Shown: piece after piece, positions 30,925-43,800 of the stretch
Position numbering within the stretch: the stretch's first letter is position 1
How the letters are laid out: every line of letters starts with the position of its first letter
Origin: Yamagishiella unicocca
Lineage: Eukaryota > Chlorophyta > Chlorophyceae > Chlamydomonadales > Volvocaceae
Reading direction: 5' to 3'
Assembly: GCA_003116995.1 (NCBI GenBank)
Contig: BDSL01000026.1
Coordinates: forward strand, 1-64,000
Length of the DNA stretch: 64,000 nucleotides
Program-made: the position numbers and the translations under genes
Notes under the pieces: model-generated
The model's input: only the letters and a program-made list of their open reading frames with translations
The model's database searches: none
Told to the model about the DNA's origin: nothing

Positions 30925-33900
30925 ATGCGGATTACACCTGTGCCTCGCCCTGCAACGGCGGCTCGGCCGGGGAGGCAGGGGGCCATTGCGCGCCTCTGGC
31001 CGCCGGGCCCGGCAAACAAAGGTCCTTTGTTGGTCTCCCTTCTGGCGCTTTTGGTGGTAGTAATATCGTTGGCTGAGCTGGTTCCCTGGATGACTCAGTC
31101 ATTAAGGACCGGCCAAATTAACATGTTCAACCGCGCTTTGAGACTCAATGCCAGGAGCTGGAAGCCTGTCAGGAAGGTTAAGACGGGAGACACATTCGGT
31201 ACGGAACACTTATGCTGCCTGCTAACTTGTCGATCCCTGGAAATCGCCGCGGTGGACACTTCGTGCGACACTAACTTTCGTGCAGGCTGGGTAGCTCGCT
31301 TGGTCCTTGACCCTCGGGCGAGGGCTTTTTCCTAATTTGGTTGGCCAGGCACCGCATGTGTATCGGTTACCGCGTACTGATTCATCTTGCTCTTCCATTC
31401 CCTGTGCACGCGCCCACGCCTTAAAAGGGACTATCTTCCATTCGGAACTAAGGTTTGTATGGAATAAAGGGTAAAGCAGTTCGTTTGTTGCGCTATTAAT
31501 AGGGTGTATACGTCTCGAGGGCATGGGTTGAGGGCGTGTCGAAGTTGAACCAATGTCGTTACCAAGATAGAAAACAGACTGGATGCAAGTCCCTCCCCTT
31601 CTGGCTGTCTCGTCAACACCCTTTGGTTGCTAGCGACCTGCGGGCAGCACGCTTTGCCCCTCTCTGCCAATCAGCACCCACTCCCCTCCTCCGCGTGTTT
31701 CTGCACACAGTGCGGTGTACAAGGCGCATGGAGATAAGCCGGAGACCGATAAGTTGATAGCGATGCTGCGGAGTATGCAGGGCGCAGGAATAAAGACCGT
31801 CGTCTACAGCATGAGCTGGTAGGTACCGACTAGTGGGCAGCTTGATGCATGGATGGCTGACTTGTTGGGTTGGCTCATCTATCCCTGCGGATTCCTGACA
31901 AATTTACAAAGTCAGGAGCAAGCAGCAGTGTGCGTGGGACCCTCGCGTTCCGACGGCACGGGGCCCGTCTACCTGCCTCTTTTTATTGGTACTGCACGTG
32001 TTTCCTCTGTGTATGACCTTGGCGCGCGTAGGGAATGGACTGAGCCGCAGCCCAAGAACATACGCCACAACTACATTGACATGCTCTTGGACAGCGCCTG
32101 CAAACACACGAATCTCAAGGTGGGGTGGGTTGACCGGCTGGCTGGGCGGCTGGCTGAGTGAATCCACGGGTCAATCCATCCACCGACAATCCGCGCCATG
32201 AACCCGTGCACCGCCCCCACTGCCCACGGGCCCGCAGGTGGACATGATCGTGGACCTAGTGAGCACCCCCACCTGGCTGAGGGAGCGGTACACAGACAGC
32301 AGCTCGCAGGATGCCGACGGCCGCACCTACACGCGCATGTCCTGGTTCCACCCAGCTGCCAACCAGGAGGCGAGGCGCTTCCTGTTCGACGTGGCCACCT
32401 ACCTGGCCACCAAGTACGCGGGATGCGCTTCCGCCATACAGCCGGTGTACAACAACGAGTACGAGGTACGGCAGGGCCGAATAGCTTGGATTGTGCATGT
32501 AATGGGCCGTGTTTTGGAAGGGCGGACCCGCGAGATTGAAAGCCTGTCGGGAGCCACGTGGAAGAAGTGCCTGGCGAGGAGGGGCTGGCTGGCTGGGCGT
32601 GCCTGTGTTAGGAGGCATGTCGGGACTTGCGGGTAGTGTTGGGAGTACGGAGGTAGAAGTTAGGACAACGCCGACGCGCGCCCTGTGGAATGTGTGGCGC
32701 ACGTAGCGTGACTGTGCGTACCCGCAGTCCTGCTAGCTGGATGGGCTGCCTGACTATGCCTGACTATGGCACCCTTGGAGGGTAATCGCGCTCCCCGCAG
32801 CCGCCTTTCCCGCCCCCTCTCATCTCCGCGGGCATCAGGTTCCGAAGAACTTCCCCCAACAGCACGCACGCGCGCGCACTGCCATGGCCTCCACATGCCT
32901 TCGCTGTGGACCAAATGCACATGTTGTCACCGGATTGTTTGCAGCCTTTGGGGGTTGAACTGAGACTCGGGCTTTAGAAGCCAGTTCCAAGGTTCGGTGT
33001 GCGCCCAGTCCAGCGAGCTACCACAGTCGTGGTACCCCGGAGGTGGTACCCCGGAGGTGGTACCCCGGAGGTGGTACCCGGCGCGGCTCCGGCTGACGGG
33101 TCTACATCGAGCGGTACCCTTCATTCGCCGGTCCGTTGCCTCCATTCCGTGCGCGCAGGCCAAGTTCACGCAGGAGTACGACTCCTACCAGGACTACAGC
33201 CCATACGCACTGGCTGCCTATCGCGAGTACCTGCACAGCAAGGGCACGCAGGTGGAGCTGCTTAACGTGCGCTGGGGCACCAGTTTCCGGAGCTGGCAGG
33301 AAGTGCAGCCGCCCAAGCTGCGCTCGGGGACCGTAATGGGCGTGGACTTCAGCGCGCGGTAGGTGGGTGAGGGGCGGGGGGTCGATGGTCGCAGGCGCCT
33401 TGCGGGAATGCACCCTACCTGCTGCCTGCGCCTGGGCACGTTCGGCTAGATGGAAGGTTAGATGGCTGGCGGCACCGTTTTGAGGTCGGTCTCTTATCTG
33501 CATGCGATGATCGTAGTCGTGTTGGTGCTGTAATCACTGACCCACCCACGTTCACCAGGTGTGGGTGTACAACTAGGAACGAATACGCGAAACCGAGCTG
33601 ACTCGTAGGTCAGATCGCTAGCTAGGTCCGCTAGGACTCGCGGCTTGGGTACTGGCTGGTTCAGATGGGTCGGCGACGGTTAATGAATTCGGTTCCCGCT
33701 TCGGATTCGTTCGGTATTCCTTCAGGTACTGGGACTGGATCAGGTTCCGGGAGATCTACGGCGCCAGCGTGTTTATCACCGCCTGCGCTACCGTCCAGGC
33801 GGCCGGCCTGAAATGCTTCCACCACTTCCCAGAGGTAGGGGTGCGAGTGGCGAACGTATGGGTGCGTCCATCCGCCTGTCGGTGTGCGTCGGATCAGCCA

Positions 33901-35798
33901 TCAACAATTTATGGGGGCGAGGACGGCGATGTGCTTGGCAGCAGCCGATAGGGGCCCAAACCTCAAGCCGGATGAGTCCCCTCGATGCTAATTTACGCTC
34001 GAAAACGCGCAGCTGAAACGTTCACGGTGTCTCAAAACGTCTGTCCTAAACGGTTTTTTCTGGCATCCACGGGTCTTCCTCGAAACTCCCCAACTTCATG
34101 GGACCCTTACATCACCCCTCCCCTGCCCGTTGCATTCCATGTGCCGTCCAACCCGGATGGACCACCTTCTGTTGACCACCTCCCGACCCGACTTCAGTTC
34201 TTCACCGTCATCGACGCCATGTACGGCGCCACCATGTTCAAGCGCATCGCCGCCAGCCCCACCACGGACTTCATCATCTTGGACTCCAACTTTCGTACGC
34301 CGTACGGCACCGTCATGAACCCGCACAAGCTCCGCCTGTACATCTCCGCGGCACACGCGTACGGGAAGCCGGTCTACTTTGAGGCGGCGGTGGAGCGCTA
34401 CGCTAGCTTCGACCTGTTGGGCGCTGGCTACCGCATGTCGCTTCTGTCTGGGGTAGAGAACCTGGGCATCACCAACTGGATTTCCAGGGTGGATATGAAC
34501 CAGAGCCTGTTTAGCGTGATGCAGGAGGCGGGGCGCGCTCCCGCCGCCTGTACGGCCCCGGATGAGCTGGTCGGGGTGTTCCTGCATCTGGACTCGTGCG
34601 CCTCGTTCCATGGGCTGCAGGTGGGTGAAGGGGCGGAGGTGGTAGGAGTGGGGGTGGCAGGGGTGGAGGTGGGGATGGGTGGAGGTGGCAGGGCTGGAGG
34701 TGGTAGGGTTGGGGTCGCGGGCTACGGGCTGCAGGTATCACGGAAGTCGAGGGCTGCGGGCGGTGCGCAAGCAGCTTACCCATCCACACAAGGGCGTTGG
34801 TATGTTCACAGTACCGCAGTACCATACGGAGGGAGTAGTGCACAGGTTTGTCGACGGGGCCAGCCTACGTAACTGCCTCACTGGTTTACGAACCTGCATC
34901 GCCGGTGCATAAGCCCCTGGCATTCCGACATACGCGATACCTCCCACCTAGCATACCTACACATACGCGATACCTCCCCCTCCCACCTAACATACCTACA
35001 TAGTGACTCCGCCTCTGGTCGGATGTTTGCCGTCGCTTTTTGCTACGCACGCAGAGGGGCTGGTTGCGAAAGGACCCCCTCCACTACTTCGTTGAGGTAC
35101 GGCCATGTACCGGTAGATAGATGGGTTCGGCCATCAGTAGCGAGTGCGGGACTATCATTTGTGATATGCGGGACTGGGGTGTAAGCCACTCCGGGGTTGC
35201 ATGGATACACCGTGCAAGGAATGGAGAACGCCACCGCATTTACCGGTATGCCGGGAGCCCCTGCTGTGCGCCATCTGGGGGGAATGCGGCACCCGCCCAT
35301 GAACCTGCATGTACTGCTGTGAGAGTATGGGTGGTTGTTGGTTTATCGCTAAGCCACAAAAAAACGCATCGCTGATAATCGATTATAGCCGTGGATTATC
35401 GCCGTGCGGCGCGTGTGCGCCGCCACCTACATCGGCCCGTCCGCCCATCGCAGGACCTGGCGGAGCGGCTGGCCGCGAGGTGTGAGACCGACGCCGCCGT
35501 TTACATCGAGCTGGACCAATTTCTGGCTCACATGCCCTCCTTCACCCGGGCCATCTTCGTGGAGCCCCTGGTGCTGTACGACAGCGCGGAGTTCGCGACG
35601 TACCTGGCTGTCAAGGCGGCGCTTACGCGGCTGCCGCACGATGTGCTGCACCTGCCCACCAACGTCACCAGCGGGCCGCAGCTTGTGGTCCTGCAGGACA
35701 TGCCAAAGGTGCCGACGGAGGGAGCACCAGCTGCTGCTGCTGCGAGCTACATTGCGGCGGCGGGCGGGGGGAACATCACCAAACAGTCACGTTTGTAG
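30925..35798 (+). CDS. Putative membrane-anchored glycoside hydrolase (clan GH-A, GH42-like)
   Basis: A likely first exon from ATG 30925 to about 31177 encodes a basic N-terminus and one hydrophobic segment (LLVSLLALLVVVISLAELV), as in type II Golgi or secretory enzymes. Firm exons follow: 31711-31818, 32032-32119, 32238-32465, 33159-33358, 33726-33834, 34198-34620 and 35454-35798. They encode a TIM-barrel-like protein with VVYSMSWEW, then AIQPVYNNEYE, whose NE fits the acid/base of clan GH-A, LLNVRWGTSFRSWQEVQPP, typical of GH42-like enzymes, DFIILDSN, and GKPVYFEAAVERY, whose Glu could be the nucleophile. The substrate is unknown; beta-galactoside-type sugars of the wall or glycoproteins are possible. 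The join of exon 1 to 31711 does not fit in phase, so at least one small exon is missing or exon 1 is wrong. The stop at 35796-35798 is likely but not certain. Confidence 0.65.
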
Positions 35799-37896
35799 CT
35801 ACGAAACGTTGGTGGAGAAGCTTATTGATTGCCATGTGCCAATGAAAAGTTGGTATTACGGTATTAGGAATCTGGGGCGAGCCGTTAGCACCGCATTCAT
35901 TGGTAACCGTTGCATCTGTAGTGTGGCTCAAGGGGCCGTTGAGGTTGCTGACGACATGATTAATGGAGCCTTGCCCTCATAAGCCAGCCTGACGAGCACG
36001 AAAAGTGGCTGGTGCTGTGTACATACGCCAACGTCGGCCGAACTGGCGGGGGGTGGAAAGATGGATAGCAAAGCAAGCAACCAACCGCCCGCTCATCCCG
36101 TGCGGCGCCTAGATAGGCATATGGTTCCTATTCATCTCAATCTGCATTTGGATTCTAACTTTATTATGCCATGTGTCCGCTCTGTAATCAGAGACAGCGG
36201 CAACCAAACCGCCTGCTGTTGACGATTACGTGTGCAGCTGTACACATATTCCCTGTTCACGGCGCAGCAGTCGGATACATCGTCGCCATCATTATTACAC
36301 GGGCGATTCATCCCATGCCGCCGAGTCCCTACCTGCAGCACCTGGAGAGCATCGGGGCAAGGTACTAACATACTAACGCTTATCGGAACGATTAGGTAAC
36401 CCAGAGATCGTATGTATCCCGCCCGCATTGGCAGTGCCCGGTAGGTGTTAGGAAGGGCTTGTCATGCTGACCAAGGGGCCATAATCATGCAGCATCCGAG
36501 CGAGAACCGGTGTGATGTACGTATGGGAAGCATAATACCTCATACGATACGTGCACAGCCCTCGTCTACACATCGTTGCTTATCGAAATGATGTGTTGGA
36601 GACTGCAGGCAATAAACAATTACGTCATCACCAGCCCCGATACCTTCGTCTGTGCTACAAAACTTTCTAATATCTCGCTCCACTCCGATGTATTCTCAAC
36701 TTGTGGATGCTGATGCCACCACAATACGTCCCTCCACCACGTTACAACCAGCGGAAAACAGACACATCGCCGTATCGCACGGCAAAAGCGTCGAAAATAC
36801 TATCCGCACACCTATGGCCTCGGAAAATCAAGGGACAATGCTCAAACTGCGCCGCTACATCTAATCATCTGCATCGCCCAATCAGCCCGTTTGGCCCTGT
36901 CTACGGCGCAGCCAGTCTGTTCCGTCACTACGGGCGACATCATCGAAAGTGACAAGGGAACCGATTGCGCCCGAAGCTGCTATAGTCCTCACAACCGCAC
37001 AGGGGATGTGTGCGCCTGCAGTCTTAACTAGACTGCCCACTGCTGCGGGGTCGCGCCATGTCGGCCACGTGTCTACTACGCGCGGGGAAAGCTATGCCGT
37101 CCCCTCCTCTCATGGCGCCCTGACCACACCGTTATTGCTTCCGACGGTCACTCGATCGGCCTCCTCGACTGCCTGCGGTGCGTTGCCATACATGTTTAAA
37201 GAAACTCGGTCCGGGAGTTGCGAAGGCGGAAAAGATGGTGGACAGCGGGTAAAGGGGCAGCATCTCGCAGTCAAGACGCTGCTTGCCATCTTCCTAACGC
37301 CCATTTCGGAATAGTCTTGCCCGAGTCCTACAGTCTGTGCAGATGCGGGGGGCCCTCGCGTACGCCTCAGCTTACTTGCAGCAGGCTCTCCGCCTCAACC
37401 ACCCGTTGCACCGCTTCTGAAAACTTTGCCTCCGAGCTACCCAGCTGGCTCTAGCGACAGTGTGGGTTGGGTTCGTACGCGAAGCAGGGAGGGAGGGCGA
37501 AACATGCACGAGCGTTAGTAGGCGAGCCGTAAGGACGCAGATGTGACAAGTCATCAGAGGTGGGCCCCGTTGCCTTGATGAGCTACCCTGCATGCCGGTT
37601 CGCTACGATTTGGCGGCATTGAAAACGCATGCGACGCCAGGTATAGGCCACACAGCCCCCATCGGCCACCGAAAGTACAACTGTTTCGCGGTTTGTGGCG
37701 CTGCAGAAACATCCGTCATCCGAAAGCAAACTCCTGGCACCGGCTGCTGCCTACCAGCCGTCAAACACGAAAGCATGAAACGATGACACGAAGTGCAGAC
37801 CCCGAACACGCCCCATCACTTTCCTGTAGTCCAATGTTCGACCAAAAGAAGTGCGCACGAGGACCATGAGGATACCAACCGTGACACGACCGTACC
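35799..37896. other. Gap without firm genes
   Basis: An open frame at about 35788-35982 (plus) could be an alternative last exon of the hydrolase (YETLVEKLIDCHVPMKSWYY), but its codon bias is weak. The rest, to 37896, shows no domain or convincing splice structure. Confidence 0.35.
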
Positions 37897-40800
37897 CTAA
37901 CCCAGACCCGACAGCCGCATGGAACGCACCCGCATAGCAGCCACCGCCGCCTCCGCTTGTGCGCGCCGTGACTCCGCGGACTTCATCGCGTCGCGAGCCT
38001 TCACCGCTTGCTCCTCCAACTTGGAGCCCTGCGAGGCAATGATGTTCTAGGGTTATTACGCCACGAACATCTGAACCCATTCGGCAGCCTTGCCGCTTGT
38101 AACCACAACAAGGAGGCAAGAGGTAAGCGGGAAAATCCGACAGTTACATGCAGAGTGCCAGGAAAAGGATGGAGTTCTTTCAACCGTGGCTCACCGACTG
38201 GCGGGATCGATTGAGCTGTTGCTTGAGGTCGCCCTCGCGCCCAATTGCATTCTGCGCCGCCGACAGCGCCGCTGCCCGCTGCTGCTCGACCGTCCTGGCC
38301 GATGCCTCCGACGCTGCGCGCCGAGTTTCGCTCTCCCGCGCGGCCGCCTCAGCCGCTGCCGCGCGGCGGGTGGCCTCCTTGGCCGCAAGTGCTGTTGCGC
38401 TGGCCTCGCCGCGTGCCGCAGTGAGCTGCATGGATAGTACGGGAGAGTATCCGTCAAGCATGGTAGATGCCACACAGCTGCCAGTCCGCAGACGTAGCCA
38501 AGCGGGGATGGCTCAAGCCCAGCAGTGCATATGTGTTCGCACCTGTGCCTCCAGCTTGGATACCTTGGCGCGCACGACATTGAGCGACTGCTTCAGGTCG
38601 CCTTGGTTACCTAGCGCCAATTGCGTGTCGCGCAGCAGGGATGACTTAACCGTCTCCGCTGACGCCAGCGCCGCCTGGACCTCCGCCAGCTTCGACTCAG
38701 CAGCCTACATCGATTTGGGTATCGAGTTGGGTGTGTAGCGGCACGAAGGAATCCTCTCAAGGCCGAGCATGGAACACCGACGTCAACAGCATATACCCAC
38801 AGGAAGCCGCCGAGCCCCTTGGCTATAATGCCGGCCGCGCACCTCGCTTCAATGGCCCGGCAGCGCACGAAAGTGCTAACCGGAATTACACGCCCTGACG
38901 GGGCCACGTCACACCGCCTGCAACCTGGCATCAGCGCGGACCCCGACCCTCAACCCCAACTGTACCTGAGACCGAACCGATGCCTTCGCAGCCTGTTCCT
39001 GCAGCTGTGCCACACGCTCCTTGGCGCTGGCTGCCTCCACAGCGGCCTTCTTGGCGGCCTCCTCAAACTGCCCGGCCTGCTGCTTTGAAACGTTGAGCTG
39101 CTGTTTCATATCGCCAAGCCGTCCAAGGTTTGCCTATATTCATGCACAAGCGAAATGTTTGGTAATAAGCAAATTGTGTGAAAACTGAAAAAAGTAAATA
39201 TAACCTGTTGGGTTTTGCGAGGTTACCCGGACAGACCGCATCAACACCCAGAGCACGGCTTCGGCGCCCGCCCGCCCCACCTGCATATCGCGCATCAGCA
39301 CTGCCCGCTGCTTCTCCGCCTCGCCCAACTGGCCGCTGGTGGTGGCCAGAGCCGTCTCCGAGGTCTCAAGGGCCTTACGGGCACGTGATAGCTCCTCGGC
39401 CGCCTCACGTGCCTCCCCTTCCGCAGAGACGAGTTTCGAGCGCGTGCTGCCCACCTCCACCTCGAGCTGCTCGGCCTGCTCGGGCGCCGACATGCGTGAT
39501 GTGAGAGGACGGCAAAAAGCGGAAATGCGCCGGCAAAATGTGAAATGTGCTGAGTACCTTCTGGCGTCAGTCCGCTTTTAGGGCCCACACAGCCGGTACT
39601 TCACCTACCAATCATCAACATCACGTTCCGCTGAGGATGCCTCTACTAAGGATAACGTCTCTACGAAGGATAACGTCTCTACTGAGGATGTCTCTACTGT
39701 GGATGCCTCTACTAAGGATAACGTCTCAACGAAGGATGTCTCTCCTGTGGATGCCCCTACTGAGGATGCCTCTACTGAGGATGCCTCTACTGAGGATGCC
39801 TCTACTGAGGATGCCTCTACTGAGGATGCCTCTACTGAGGGTGTCGCTACTGAGGCGTTTGGCAGACCCCTATATGTCCCTCCTTCCCCGCCCTGGGGCC
39901 TGCAATCGCCCTGCATACCTGTTTGCGCGTCTGCTCGAGCTGGTTTCGCATCTGATGGGCGTCCCGCACAGCCACCGACTTCTCCTCTTTCAGGACCTCC
40001 ACTCGCTGCTGCTCCACCTGCAGGGCCTCCTCCGTCTTACTCAGCTCCTGCCGCGTGCTTGCGAGCTGCGAGCTAGCGGCAGCCGCCTTCTGCGCAATCT
40101 GCTGCTCGCTTTGCCGAGTGCGGGTCAGCTCGTTGTCCAACTTCTTCGCGGACTGCTTGGTAGCGTTGAGCTCCTGTTGTGTGCGGCGAGTTACGCAACC
40201 GGCGCTAGGTTAACAGCAAAACCCCGGGAGCAGTCCGCGCCGTGGTGCACTGCCTAGAGAGTAGTGACAACGGCTGGCTGTGACGTCTGTCACGACATCG
40301 ACATAAAGCCATTGGAAAAGCAGTGCAGCAGCGTCAGCAACAGAGAGGGACGGGCGGACGCGCACTGTAATGAACTCACTCCAGCCACTCCGCCACCACT
40401 CCCTCCGCCCCCCCCCCGATCAGCCAGGAGGTATGCCCAGCTGCCGGCACACCTGGCGCAGGTCGGTGGCCTTGCTGATTGCCGAGGTCGCCTCCTTCAC
40501 CAGCTTCTCCCGTTCCTCGCGCGTCTTCTCCAGTGACGCCGCCGTGGACGAGAGGCGCTGCTCCGCCTGGGACGCGCGGCCGGACACGTTCTGCAGCTGG
40601 CTTCGCACGTCGCGAACCTCCGTCTCGAACTTAGCAGCCTGCGCCTTACTGGCGTTCAGCGCCTGCTTCAAGTCAGAAGACTTGGTGATGGCGATCTGCG
40701 GCCGGCAAGAACGGCAAAGCGTGGGGAGCCGTTACGGGAATGAAGGCCTCGCTGGCAATTCACGCGCAAAAGTTCTGCTTGTTCATGTATGACGATTTCC

Positions 40801-43800
40801 AGGTGTTAGACGTTGCAGGCGTACAATCGGCGTATTCCGAAAGCTGCCGAATGTCGTCATTTCAGCCGAGCCCGCGTGCTTCACCAATCAGTCGCCCGTC
40901 CCACCTGTGCCGTTTGCACGAGCTTCTCCTTCTGCTTCTCTGCCTCCCGCAGCTGCGCCTCCGCCTGCTGCCACTGCCGGTTGGCGTCCTGGGCCTGACT
41001 TGTGGCCGCCGCCAGCGCGGTGCGAGCGTTCTTCAGATCCCCGTCCAGCTTGGCAGACTGCGAAATGAGCCACAGATCGAATGGCACGCGACTTTCCGTG
41101 AAGCTTCGTGGCGTGGCTATAATTTCCGCACCCGAGTTAACAGCGTGTGAGCCCAGTTTAGTGGTGCGTTTCAGCTTTGGAGGACTAGCGGCCGCAATCG
41201 CACCCACCTTCTCCTTGAACACGTTGAGGGCCTGCTTGAGGTCCCCTGCCTTGCTGAGCGCCATCTGGGCGTCACGCACAAGGGCCGCCTTCTGGCTCTC
41301 CGTCTGGCGGAACTGCGCCTCTGCAACCGTGAGCTGCTTGTTGGCGTCCGTGGCCTGCGCCGTTGCGGCGGCCAGCGAGGCCTTTGCGGCTTTGAGGTCA
41401 TCATCCAGTCGGGCAGACTGCGCACGCGACACGTTGAGCTGCTGCTTGAGGTCTCCCTCGCGACTCAGGCTGGCAGTGGCCTGCTTGATCAACGCGGTGT
41501 TCTTCTTCTCCAGATCCTGAAGAGCGGATAGTTGGGGGTTCAGTTGGGTGTTTGCTGGCGGAAATTGACACCGGTACCGGTGCACTCGCCCATTCCCATG
41601 GCCCCCCGGCTACTGCGGCCCCCCCAAGAGGTGATGAGCGCCTCCAAGCACTTTCTGACACACCGCAGCCCAATCACGGCCTGGGTTCTTGGGTACGTGC
41701 GGATAGAGGCCAGCCACAAATAATCGATTAGGTCATGTGCCTGCACCGCGACGCCCCAGCCCAGCACCCGCGCAGCTCCGCGCCCGCGTGCTAATGTGCA
41801 CCACCACGACCTCCACACCACGCTTTCCACTCATGTCGCCCCTACTTGCATCCCACGCTCCGGCCCTTAGCAGGCCGGCCCCCACAATGTATCTGAAGCC
41901 GACGCGCCAGCTAAGCTTCCTACGTCGAGCCAGCAGTTCGCTTTTGCCACCCCACCTGCGAAGCCGTGCGCGCAGCCAGCAGCTCCGCGCGCGACACCTC
42001 CAGCGCCTGCTTGCCGGTGGCCAGCTCACGCTGCAGCTCCGGAACCTGCACCTCAAGCTCGCGCAACTTGGCGCTCTTGGCTGCTAGGGCCACGTTGGCC
42101 TCCTTGACCTGCTTCTCCAGGGTTACAACCTGCAGTACGACAGCAAGATGCGGAGCGCAAGGGACTGACGGATGCGCGAATCATAAAGACGCAACAAAGT
42201 GCGACCAAGGTGTCGACGGACGCGCCATGCCTGTCAACTTATGTCTTGCATGCTAGAGGGCTACGCGCTGACAAGTCCGCACTCATCGATCATCGCGATG
42301 TAGCAGCCCAGGTGGTTGCCCCATGTGGCACAAACGACGACAGCAGAACGGACCTGCGCGCGGCTGGCGTTGAGTGCCTGCTTCAGGTCCTGCATCTTGC
42401 CCAGCTCCACGCTGCGGCCCCGTGCGAGCGCCGTGTTCTTGACCTCCAGGTCTTGCGCCGCAGCACGGGCAGCAGCCAGCTGCGTCTCGCGCTCGTCCAG
42501 CGCCTGCTGCCGCGCCACCACTTCCGCCGCCTGCTCGTCCAGGTTGCTCTTGAGCTGCTGCAGCTGGTCAGCGCGCTGCTGCAGCTGCTGCGTGGCGTTG
42601 TCAACAGCCGACTCCAGCTTGGACACCTGTCGAGGAGGAGGAGGAGGACGACGACATATTGGTTTGGCTGCGAGCACGGCCATTACCGTACGATATGCGT
42701 CGATACATTTAAGTCCATAGCAACCCAGCCCTGCCCTTAGCCCTTTTCCGACAGCTCCACAGTTGAGCCCATCCAGCACTCCCAAAACACGGTTCCCCCT
42801 CCCTGGAGCGCCGCCTGACAGGCAGGCAGCACGCACCTGCGCCTTGGTGCTGTTGACGGCCTGCTTGAGGTCCCCCTCGCGGCCCAGGCTCTGCTGCGTC
42901 ATCCGCATGAGCGACACGTTGCGCTTCTCCAGCTCGTTGGCGATGGAGCGCGCAGAGTCAAGCTCCTCGCGCATGGCCTCCATTTCCATGCGGCTCGACT
43001 GCTGCTGCATCTGCAGCTCGGCGAGCTGTGTGGACCGAACAGGGCCACGAACAGGCGGAGGGTTACGACGGACCCCGGAAAACCGGGAAAAAACAAGGGG
43101 CGCAAAGACACGTGTAATATAACGATGTGTAAGCATGCCCGGCGCCGAGGGACAAGAATACATTCGGTCTAGGGTCACGACACACGCAGGCACGCCGTAC
43201 GACTTAAACATGTTTTCTGGGAACGCCTGCGATAGCGCTGCGACGCGATCACGGCGCTCACCAGCTGCTTCATCTCCCGAACCTTCTGCTCCTTTGTGGC
43301 GAGCTCGGTCTTCACCTGGGTGAGCTCCGCCGCATCGCGAGCGCGCAGGGTCAGCTCCTGTGGGATCATCAGGCCAGGTAGCTATCCGTTAGCCCATACG
43401 GAGGACAAACCCAGCACCGCTCATCCTCAATCGCCACCCGACCTCTAAGCCACGATGCCCGTCGTTGACCTCCTGTTGCAATTCATTATTGCTGCGCGTT
43501 GTCATATTGCGGTGTGTGCGGCAACGGCATCAGCAGCCTCGCCTGCCAGACCAATCTATAATGTGACAGAGACACATGCACAGGGCCCGCCACCCCCGGC
43601 AGCGCCCCCGTCTGATAAGAGTCGTGAGTTGCCTCGGATGAAGTCGACACGAATGCACACAGTTGCTTCCTCGACGAGCGCTACCAGCTGTGCCCTCAGC
43701 TGTGCTGCGCTGTTGTATGTGTTTTGCTTGCTTTTCCTGCAAACACGCACCTGCTTACTGTACTGCACTATGGATTGCATCGACGCCACCTGCCCCTCCA

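Noticed and set aside
39605..39916. Ser/Glu-rich repeat protein (ASSVEASSVE type)
   Set aside because: It is a 15-bp minisatellite inside an intron of the coiled-coil gene; the flanking exons splice across it in phase.
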